Shown here: positions 26,522 to 33,352 of the stretch, one piece after another
Layout: the number at the start of each line of letters is the position of its first letter
How positions within the stretch are numbered: position 1 is the first letter of the stretch
Origin: Bacteroidaceae bacterium
GTDB lineage: Bacteria; Bacteroidota; Bacteroidia; Bacteroidales; Bacteroidaceae
Direction: 5' to 3'
Length of the DNA stretch: 64,000 nucleotides
Assembly: GCA_017526905.1 (NCBI GenBank)
Contig: JAFXQT010000057.1
Location: 1-64,000, forward strand
Program-made: the position numbers and the translations under genes
Notes under the pieces: model-generated
The model's database searches: none
The model's input: the letters and a program-made list of their open reading frames with translations, nothing else
What the model was told of the DNA's origin: nothing

Positions 26522-28363
26522 ATGAACCTGAACAAACTGCATTCTTTGCTCCCCAGCACGGGAGCTGTCAAGGGGCTGCCGGTTCTGGCGCTGCTCCTGT
26601 TGCCCTTGTCGCTGCGTGGCCAGGAGGCCTCGGGCGAAGGACCCACCATGGGGTGGAGCTCATGGAACACCTATGGCGTAAACATCAACGAAGGCGTCAT
26701 CCGCAGCCAGGCCACGGCCATGGTCAGCAAAGGGCTGAAGGCCGTGGGCTATCAGTACATCAACATCGACGACGGCTACTTCGGCGGGCGCGACCCGCAG
26801 ACGGGCCACCTGCTCATACACCCTCAACGCTTTCCCAACGGCCTGAAAGGGTTAGTGGATTTCATCCATAAGTTAGGGCTGAAGGCCGGCATCTACAGCG
26901 ATGCCGGGCGCAACACCTGCGGCAGCATGTTCAGCGGCGACCCCATAGGCAAGGGCGTGGGGCTGTACGAGCACGACCAGCAGGATGCCGACTTCTTCTT
27001 TAAGGACTTGGGCTTCGACTTCATCAAGGTGGACTTCTGCGGCGGCTCGTGGTTCCACAATGAAGACCACTTGGTGCTGAACGAGCGCGAGCGCTATACC
27101 GCCATCGCGCAGGCCATCAAGAACACCGGCCGCACCGACGTGCGCATGAATGCCTGCCGGTGGGCTTATCCTGGCACATGGATCAGTAACGTAGCCGCAT
27201 CGTGGCGCACCACCGGCGATATCAACTGCTCGTGGGGCAGCGTGCGCGGCATACTGCTGGAGAATCTCTACCTGTCGGCCTACTGCCAGGACGGGCACTA
27301 CAACGACATGGATATGCTGGAAGTGGGGCGGTGGCTCTCGCAGGTGGAGGACGAGACCCACTTCGGCATGTGGTGCATCATGGCATCGCCACTGCTCATA
27401 GGCTGTGACATGGCTAACCTGAAGCCAGCCACACTCAACCTGCTCAAGAATAAGGAACTTATCGCTTTGAACCAGGACCCGCTACACCTGCAAGCCTATG
27501 TGTGCCAACGCGATGACTCGTGCTACGTACTGGTGAAGGACATCGAGCAGGCGTACGGACCGAAGCGCGCCTTTGCCGTGTTCAACGCATCGGACCACGA
27601 ACAGACCGTGACCGTGGATTTCGCCGCCATGGATCTGGGCGGCACCATCGCCCTGCGCGACTGCTTCAAGCGCCGCAGCGCCGGTACCGCCGAGGGCACC
27701 TTCGATGTGACCGTGCCTGCCCACGGAACGGCCATCTACACCGCCACCGCCACCGAACGCCTGGAACGTACACTCTACGAGGCCGAAACGGCCTTCAACG
27801 GCACCTACCAGGAACTTGCGAACAACCAGACGTTCCCCAGTGCCAGTTTCGACGACCGTGCCACCATTTGCTCAGGTGGGTGCAAGGTGGGCTGGCTGGG
27901 CAATAGCGGCGACAACGACTTGCAGTGGCGCAACGTGTACAGCCCTACCGGCGGACGTTACAAACTGACCTTCGGCTTTGTGTGTGCCGACAGCCGTTCG
28001 GCCATGCTCTATGTGAATGGTCAGCGTGTGCAGAGCCTGACTGGCCTGACATCAGGCAGCATGAACCGCGTGGGTACACGCACTGTCACCGTCAAGCTGA
28101 AGGCCGGCGAGAACATTGTACGCCTGACCAACCCATCGGCCTGGATGCCCGACATGGACTACATGAAGGTGGAGCTGCTTGAGGCCGACGGCATTGGCCA
28201 GTTGGTGCCCGACGCTCCCGACAAGGCTGCAGCTCAAAACTATTACGACTTATCCGGGCGGGCCGTCAGCCCCCAACAGGCACGCGACGGCCACGTCGCC
28301 GGCATCTACGTAACGGCCGATGGTCGCAAGGTGCTCACGCATCGTCCCACAGGAGCCGAATAA
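26522..28363 (+). CDS. Secreted GH27 alpha-galactosidase-family enzyme with CBM-like C-terminus
   Basis: The 613-residue protein has a signal peptide (GLPVLALLLLPLSLRGQ). The GH27 barrel shows MGWSSWNTYG, INIDDGYF, GIYSDAGRNTC, FIKVDFCGG with the nucleophile at about D171, and NDMDMLEVG with the acid/base at about D262-D264. The all-beta domain follows (NQDPLHLQAYV). Residues about 415-560 (LYEAETAFNG to MDYMKVELL) form a CBM6/35-like module, and the C-terminus (YYDLSGRAVS..GIYVTADGRKV) resembles the terminal signature of other secreted proteins here. GH27 members are alpha-galactosidases or beta-L-arabinopyranosidases. It is the last gene of the operon; a terminator follows. Confidence 0.88.
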   Translation: MNLNKLHSLLPSTGAVKGLPVLALLLLPLSLRGQEASGEGPTMGWSSWNTYGVNINEGVIRSQATAMVSKGLKAVGYQYINIDDGYFGGRDPQTGHLLIHPQRFPNGLKGLVDFIHKLGLKAGIYSDAGRNTCGSMFSGDPIGKGVGLYEHDQQDADFFFKDLGFDFIKVDFCGGSWFHNEDHLVLNERERYTAIAQAIKNTGRTDVRMNACRWAYPGTWISNVAASWRTTGDINCSWGSVRGILLENLYLSAYCQDGHYNDMDMLEVGRWLSQVEDETHFGMWCIMASPLLIGCDMANLKPATLNLLKNKELIALNQDPLHLQAYVCQRDDSCYVLVKDIEQAYGPKRAFAVFNASDHEQTVTVDFAAMDLGGTIALRDCFKRRSAGTAEGTFDVTVPAHGTAIYTATATERLERTLYEAETAFNGTYQELANNQTFPSASFDDRATICSGGCKVGWLGNSGDNDLQWRNVYSPTGGRYKLTFGFVCADSRSAMLYVNGQRVQSLTGLTSGSMNRVGTRTVTVKLKAGENIVRLTNPSAWMPDMDYMKVELLEADGIGQLVPDAPDKAAAQNYYDLSGRAVSPQQARDGHVAGIYVTADGRKVLTHRPTGAE

Positions 28364-28391
28364 AAGGAAGGCATAACGGATTATGCTAATG

Positions 28392-28441
28392 AAACGAATT
28401 AGTGCGGCACGTTTCGCAGGTGCTGCACTAATTCGTTTTTT
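28392..28441 (+). terminator. Rho-independent terminator after the CAZyme operon
   Basis: A perfect 14-bp stem (AAACGAATTAGTGC 28392-28405 with GCACTAATTCGTTT 28425-28438) ends in a T run. The loop GGCACGTTTCGCAGGT is nearly identical to a segment at 44654-44671, so the terminator seems to derive from a dispersed repeat. It may also serve the minus-strand gene ending at 28456. Confidence 0.85.
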
Positions 28442-28455
28442 ATAAAGCCCGTTGC

Positions 28456-29562
28456 CTATTCCTCAAACAGCTTCGGGTCCAGGGGCTTCACTTTCAGACT
28501 GCGCAGCCAGGTGATATCCGCCGATGGCACGCAATCGTGGTGGAACAGCCACCAGCGGTTGTCGTAGCACACGATGCTATGGTGTGTGGTCCATCCCACC
28601 ACAGGCTGCAGCAGCTCGCACTTGAAGCGGAATGGGCCGTAGGGGTTGTCGCCCACGGCCAGGCAGAGCAGGTGGCTGTCGCCGGTGGAGTAGGAGAAGT
28701 AGTAGCGGCCGCCCACTTTGTGCATCCACGAAGCCTCGAAGAAACGGTGTGGGTCTGATGCACACAACGGCTGGCCGTGGTCATCGACAATCACCACGGG
28801 GCGGGGTGCCTCGGCAAACTGCAGCACATCGTCGCTCATGCGGGCCACGAACGAGGGCAGGGCAGGGGCCTGGGCCGGGGCGAAGAGCTCGGTGCGCTTG
28901 TCCGGTGCGTGCCCGATGTCGGCATAGCCTTTTGGAGCCGGTAAGGTGTCAGGCTGGCCCAGAGGGGCGAAAGGCGCTGCCAGGGGCACGTGCCACTGTA
29001 GTTGTCCGCCCCACAAGCCGCCGTAATAGCAGTAAATCTGGCCGTCGTCATCCTTGAACACGCAGGGGTCGATGCTCATGGCCCCGCGGATGGGGTGCGG
29101 CTGTGGGTGGAATGGCCCTTCGGGGCTGTCGGCCACAGCCACGCCCAGGTGGAACTCGCCATTGGCATCCTTGGCCGAGAAAATTAGGTAGTACTTGCCG
29201 TCCTTCTCCACCACGTCGTTGTCCCACATCTGTCGCTCGGCCCAGGGCACCTGGTCCACGTCGAGCAGGCAGCCGTGGTCGGTAACGGGGGCCGTCATCG
29301 GGTCGCCTTGCAGCGAGAGTACGTGGTAGTCGCGCATCTGGAAGTGTCCCCCGTCATCGTCGAAGGGCTCGCCCGAGTCGCGGTCGTGCGAAGGGTAGAT
29401 GTACAGGCGGTTGTTGAACACGTGCACCGACGGGTCGGCCATGAATACCTCAGTGGGGAGAAGGTAGCGGGAGTCAGATGCTTCTGCCGTGGACGCTCCC
29501 CCTTGCCCCTCCCTGTTAGGGAGAGGAGTAGGATGGATTTGACTTTCTGAATGTGTACTCAT
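28456..29562 (-). CDS. Cytoplasmic GH43 glycosidase with repeat-derived N-terminus
   Basis: The 368-residue protein has no signal peptide and lies downstream of a GPH sugar symporter, so it probably cleaves imported oligosaccharides in the cytoplasm. GH43 catalytic residues are Asp in MADPSVHVF (about D43), Asp in SIDPCVF (about D164) and Glu in FFEASWM (about E275). GH43_1-type beta-xylosidases and arabinofuranosidases from Bacteroidales usually begin a few residues before the YLLPTEVF segment. Here about 30 extra residues precede it, and residues 10-24 (HPTPLPNREGQGGAS) are encoded by a palindromic repeat element also found in trmB. No other ATG lies between the element and the catalytic Asp except Met41, which is too close to it. 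Confidence 0.87.
   Translation of the reverse strand: MSTHSESQIHPTPLPNREGQGGASTAEASDSRYLLPTEVFMADPSVHVFNNRLYIYPSHDRDSGEPFDDDGGHFQMRDYHVLSLQGDPMTAPVTDHGCLLDVDQVPWAERQMWDNDVVEKDGKYYLIFSAKDANGEFHLGVAVADSPEGPFHPQPHPIRGAMSIDPCVFKDDDGQIYCYYGGLWGGQLQWHVPLAAPFAPLGQPDTLPAPKGYADIGHAPDKRTELFAPAQAPALPSFVARMSDDVLQFAEAPRPVVIVDDHGQPLCASDPHRFFEASWMHKVGGRYYFSYSTGDSHLLCLAVGDNPYGPFRFKCELLQPVVGWTTHHSIVCYDNRWWLFHHDCVPSADITWLRSLKVKPLDPKLFEE
29491..29529 (-). repeat. Palindromic repeat element inside the GH43 gene start
   Basis: This 39-bp element (core CTCCCTAACAGGGAG on the minus strand) is read in frame as TPLPNREGQGGAS. It differs at only a few positions from the trmB copies at 42820-42858 and, inverted, 42679-42717. 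Confidence 0.85.
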
Positions 29563-29564
29563 TG

Positions 29565-29611
29565 TCTTTATCTTTTATCTCTTATCTTTTATCTCTTATC
29601 TCTTATCTCTC
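29565..29611 (-). repeat. Purine-rich short tandem repeat before the GH43 start
   Basis: On the minus strand, units of the type AGATAAGAGATAAA repeat across the last codons of the symporter gene and the 33-bp gap to the GH43 start. It forms the upstream translation region of the GH43 gene. Confidence 0.7.
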
Positions 29612-31017
29612 CTCTCAATCTCCCGGTTTATCTCGTCCACCTTCTCATCGGTCAGCTCATATTTCGAGATAATCCACATGGCCAGGAGCAGGAGCATGGC
29701 GGGGATGACGCACACCAGCCAGCGGATGCCTTCCTGAGCCAGTGCGGGCAGCACCTCCATGTTGTTCATGAAGTAGGCGCCGGCGGCATTGCCCACGCTC
29801 ATCATGGCAAAGGCGGTTACGAAGAATAGCGCCACCACGCGCAGCGGGCGGTTGCGCACGAACTCTTTCCACAGGTCGGACACACGCACGTTCTTCGTCT
29901 CGGCCTCGTCCATCACCACGCGCTCCTTCGTCTGCGAGAAGCAGAACACCAGCAGGGCCAGGCCTACCAGCGCAAAGATGAGCATGGCGACGAACCACGC
30001 GTGCGAGTCCTTTGGCAGGTTGCTGGCCTCGTCGGTGGGCTTGTAGTTGACCAGCCACAACACGAAACCGGGCACCACGCCGCCCAGTGCCATGCCGGCT
30101 TTGAAGAAGATCCCCGTGAGCGCGTTAACGATACCGCTGATGCGTCGGCCGGTGGTGTACTCGCCGTAGCTGATTACCTCGGGTATGAGGGCCCACATGT
30201 AGCCAGTAGCAACGATGACACCTGTGGACTTGACAAACTGGGCAATATAGACCAGCACGATGTGTTCCTGCACCGAGCCCACGCGGCTGATGGCGTAGAG
30301 CAGCACCATGCCCAGAATGGCCACGGAGAGGAATATGTAGAACATATTCTTCTTGCCCACCTTCCGCTTGATGGCCGGCACCAAGGGCATGAAGATGAAC
30401 GAGGGCAACGAGCCAAGACCCATGAAGAAGGCCATCTGCCAAGGCAGTTCGGCACCGGCCAGCGTGGCCACCAGGAGCGGCACACCTGCCGACACGCACA
30501 GGCCGCCCACGTTGGCCATGAACATACGCGTGGAGGTGAGCACGGTAATCTCGTCCGTGTCGCGTGTGAGCGATGAATTCAGCGCACCATAGGGCACGTT
30601 GATCAGGGTGTAAAGCATGGACATGCCCACATAGGTGATGTAAGCGTAGAGGAGTGAGGGCTTGAAGCCGTCCCAGAAGCACAGGATGGCCAGAATGGTG
30701 AGAGGGATGCCGCCCAGAATCAGGTAGCTGCGGTACTTGCCCCAGCGCGGTGTATGCTTATCGACAAAAGTGCCCACCAACGGGTCCCACACCACATCCA
30801 CCAGGCGCACGATGAGGAACATGGTGCCGGCCAGACCCGCCGAACGGGCTGCGTCGCCGCCCAGCACATACACATCGGTGTAGAAGAACAGCAAGTACAT
30901 GCAGATGGTCTGGTAAATGAGGTTTTGGGCCAAGTCGCCCGCACCGAAGCCGATGCGCTGAAGCCACGACAGGCGGACGAAGCCGCTGACGGCTTTCTGT
31001 GAGGATGGGTTGCTCAT
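29596..31017 (-). CDS. GPH-family sugar:cation symporter (XynP/MelB-like)
   Basis: The start MSNPSSQKAVSGFVRL was chosen because it opens the family alignment; the frame runs further upstream across the promoter. The 473-residue protein has about 12 membrane helices and the GPH-family N-terminal pattern GFGAGDLAQNLIYQ, DPLVGTFVDKHTPRWGKYRS (shown as DPLVGTF and TPRWGKYR) and NVPYGALNSSLTRDTDE. It would import xylosides, arabinosides or galactosides with H+ or Na+. The following cytoplasmic GH43 gene supports a pentose-containing oligosaccharide substrate. The C-terminus is charged (EIERRDKR) and its codons are part of a short tandem repeat. Confidence 0.88.
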   Translation of the reverse strand: MSNPSSQKAVSGFVRLSWLQRIGFGAGDLAQNLIYQTICMYLLFFYTDVYVLGGDAARSAGLAGTMFLIVRLVDVVWDPLVGTFVDKHTPRWGKYRSYLILGGIPLTILAILCFWDGFKPSLLYAYITYVGMSMLYTLINVPYGALNSSLTRDTDEITVLTSTRMFMANVGGLCVSAGVPLLVATLAGAELPWQMAFFMGLGSLPSFIFMPLVPAIKRKVGKKNMFYIFLSVAILGMVLLYAISRVGSVQEHIVLVYIAQFVKSTGVIVATGYMWALIPEVISYGEYTTGRRISGIVNALTGIFFKAGMALGGVVPGFVLWLVNYKPTDEASNLPKDSHAWFVAMLIFALVGLALLVFCFSQTKERVVMDEAETKNVRVSDLWKEFVRNRPLRVVALFFVTAFAMMSVGNAAGAYFMNNMEVLPALAQEGIRWLVCVIPAMLLLLAMWIISKYELTDEKVDEINREIERRDKR

Positions 31018-31092
31018 AGTGTCGATAATAGGTTTTATGGGTTTTAATATAGATGAACGGGCTGGTGGGCGCAGTGTGCGCCTATGTCGCTG

Positions 31093-31100
31093 CAAATTTA
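31093..31100 (-). promoter_or_regulatory. Promoter -7 box for the symporter-GH43 operon
   Basis: The minus strand reads TAAATTTG, matching TAnnTTTG, 75 bp upstream of the symporter start. It diverges from the esterase gene at 31242. Confidence 0.6.
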
Positions 31101-31241
31101 GCCTAAAAAGCCAAGGCATCGCATCGTTCTGGCTTTTATTTTGGCCGATGTGACGCTTTTTGAGGCGTTTTGAGACGCAATCGTAAACTTTTCACACCGA
31201 AAAACGCTTACTTTGCCCACAAAAACAACACACGCCATCCT

Positions 31242-33254
31242 ATGCAAATGCTCAGTTACACCCGCATCCGCGGCCTCCTGTTCCTTATTGCTTGTCTGTG
31301 CAGTGCCCATGTGCCTGCCTCAATCCGCCTGCCGCGTTTTATTTCCGAAGGCATGGTGCTGCAGCGCCATCAGCCCGTGCAGTTGTGGGGTTGGGCCGAA
31401 CCCGGCCAGACGGTGCGCCTGGAACTGGCCGTCGCCAAGGGGCGCTTCCCGTTGCAGTCGGCCAAGGGCGCAGGCAAGGCCGGTGCTGAAAGTCTGCGCG
31501 TGGCGGGGCCGTGCCTGACCGCTACTGCGGTGGCCGATGCCGATGGCCGCTTTGCCTTCGACCTGCCGGCTATGAAGGCCGCCGGCCCGATGGCGCTGAC
31601 CCTTTCCGCACCCGACCAGACGGTGCGCCTGGCCGATGTGTGGGTGGGCGATGTGTGGCTGCTGAGCGGCCAGTCGAACATAGACGTGAATTTGGAACGC
31701 GTGCATCCGCAGTACCCCGACGAGATAGACCGCGACAGCACCGACCGCGTACACATCTTCCAGGTGCAGAACGAGGCCGTGTTGGAGGGCCCACGTCAGG
31801 ATGTGCGCAGCAGCGGATGGCACACGCTATCGGCACGTACGGCCTGGCATTTCACGGCCCTCGGCTATTTCCTGGGTAAGCGCATGGCTGCCGAGACCGG
31901 CGTAGTGCAGGGTGTGATACAGAGCAGTTGGGGCGGTACACCCATCGAGGCATGGTTGCCCATAGATAGTGTGCGCAGCATTGACCCGCGCATGGCGACT
32001 CAGGCACAACTCTATGCCGATGCCGAACTGCGCCGTGCAGCCAACGAGGCCAATAATCGTGCCGCGCAGCGGTGGAACCAACTGCTGGACGCTGCCGACC
32101 CCGGTGTGGTCGGACAGTGGGCACAGCCGGCGCTGGACGAGAGCGGTTGGCTGTCAGCCAGTCAGTATCGGTTGCCCGTGCCGCCCGGCCCCTTCTGCGG
32201 AACCCTGTGGCTGCGACAGCATATCCGGGTGGATGCTGCACATGCCGGGCAGCAGGCGTTGCTGCTGCTGGGCACGCTGGTGGATGCCGACCGCACATAT
32301 CTGAACGGGCGCATGATAGGGCAGACCTTTTACCAGTACCCGCCGCGGCGCTATGCCATACCGGCGGGGTTGCTCAAGGAGGGCGACAACGTGCTGACCG
32401 TGCGCTTTGTGAACCGTGGGCTGGCACCCTGTTTTGTGCCGGAGAAGCCCTATCGGATTGAGTGGGCCGACGGTACTGCACAGCCGCTGGCCGAGCAGTG
32501 GTTGTGCCGCATAGGCACCACCATGCCCGACCAACCATCCATGCCTACAGGCTTCCAGAACATGGCCGCTGCCACCTACAATGGCATGTTGCTGCCGCTG
32601 GCACCCTATGGGCTGGCAGGCGTGGTGTGGTACCAAGGCGAGTCGAACACCGAGCGTGCCGAGGTGTACGAGCGTCAGCTGCACAGCCTGATGGGCAGTT
32701 GGCGTGCGACCTTCAAGCAGCCGCAGTTGCCCTTCGTCATTGTGCAGTTGCCGGGCTTCATGGCCCCCAGTGCCCAGCCGCAGGAGAGCGGATGGGCCCG
32801 TCTGCGCGAGAGCCAGCGCCGCGCCGCCGCTGCCGATGCCCATGCCGGGCTGGCCGTGGCCATCGACTTGGGCGAGGCCAACGATATCCACCCGTTGCGC
32901 AAGAAGGAGGTGGCTCAGCGCGTGGCACTGGTGCTGGACCGCCTGGTATATGGCAAACAGGTGCCGCAGGCCCCGCAGCCCCTCCGTGCCGAATCGCGCA
33001 GCGATGGTACCGTGGTGGTGAGCTTTGACCAGCCGGTGCACGCCACACAGGGCTTCGAACTGGACGGGAACGACGGTCGCTTTCGTCAGGTCAAGGCCAC
33101 AACACAAGGCAGCCGTGTGGTGCTGCAAGGCACCGGCCGGCGTGTGCGCTATGCCTGGAAACACAACCCCACTGAAGCCGACTGCCGAGCAGCCGATGCG
33201 CGTGCGCTGCCCGCCACACCGTTCCAGCTGGACGTGCAGCCAGCAGAAAAATGA
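31242..33254 (+). CDS. Secreted SGNH carbohydrate esterase (sialate O-acetylesterase family)
   Basis: The start at MQMLSYTRIRGLLFL gives 670 residues with a signal peptide; Met three residues later is an alternative. The N-terminus (SIRLPRFISEGMVLQRHQPV) and WLLSGQSN with catalytic Ser at about S145 are typical of the sialate O-acetylesterase (SASA) domain family. Other blocks are VVWYQGESNTERA and EANDIHPLRKKEVAQR, the latter holding the Asp-His pair. A GH2-like jelly-roll is inserted at about residues 285-400 (QALLLLGTLVDADRTYLNG). In plant-glycan loci these enzymes often remove acetyl groups from xylan or pectin; in mucin loci, from sialic acid. The neighbours here favour plant acetyl-glycan. 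Confidence 0.82.
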   Translation: MQMLSYTRIRGLLFLIACLCSAHVPASIRLPRFISEGMVLQRHQPVQLWGWAEPGQTVRLELAVAKGRFPLQSAKGAGKAGAESLRVAGPCLTATAVADADGRFAFDLPAMKAAGPMALTLSAPDQTVRLADVWVGDVWLLSGQSNIDVNLERVHPQYPDEIDRDSTDRVHIFQVQNEAVLEGPRQDVRSSGWHTLSARTAWHFTALGYFLGKRMAAETGVVQGVIQSSWGGTPIEAWLPIDSVRSIDPRMATQAQLYADAELRRAANEANNRAAQRWNQLLDAADPGVVGQWAQPALDESGWLSASQYRLPVPPGPFCGTLWLRQHIRVDAAHAGQQALLLLGTLVDADRTYLNGRMIGQTFYQYPPRRYAIPAGLLKEGDNVLTVRFVNRGLAPCFVPEKPYRIEWADGTAQPLAEQWLCRIGTTMPDQPSMPTGFQNMAAATYNGMLLPLAPYGLAGVVWYQGESNTERAEVYERQLHSLMGSWRATFKQPQLPFVIVQLPGFMAPSAQPQESGWARLRESQRRAAAADAHAGLAVAIDLGEANDIHPLRKKEVAQRVALVLDRLVYGKQVPQAPQPLRAESRSDGTVVVSFDQPVHATQGFELDGNDGRFRQVKATTQGSRVVLQGTGRRVRYAWKHNPTEADCRAADARALPATPFQLDVQPAEK

Positions 33255-33274
33255 ACGTCCGGCGACGTTTTTTT
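33254..33274 (+). terminator. Terminator after the esterase gene
   Basis: AACGTC (33254-33259) pairs with GACGTT (33264-33269), followed by a T tract. The stem begins within the stop codon. Confidence 0.75.
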
Positions 33275-33308
33275 CGGGATTTTGTGAACCTATGTTGAGA
33301 AGAAGTAC

Positions 33309-33316
33309 TATCTTTG
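33309..33316 (+). promoter_or_regulatory. Promoter -7 box for the propeller-AraC regulator
   Basis: TATCTTTG matches TAnnTTTG and lies 36 bp upstream of the start at 33353. A TTTG at 33281-33284 is 24 bp away, longer than the usual spacing. Confidence 0.65.
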
Positions 33317-33352
33317 TGCGCAGATACTAACTGTCAATCGCAAGAATCAACC

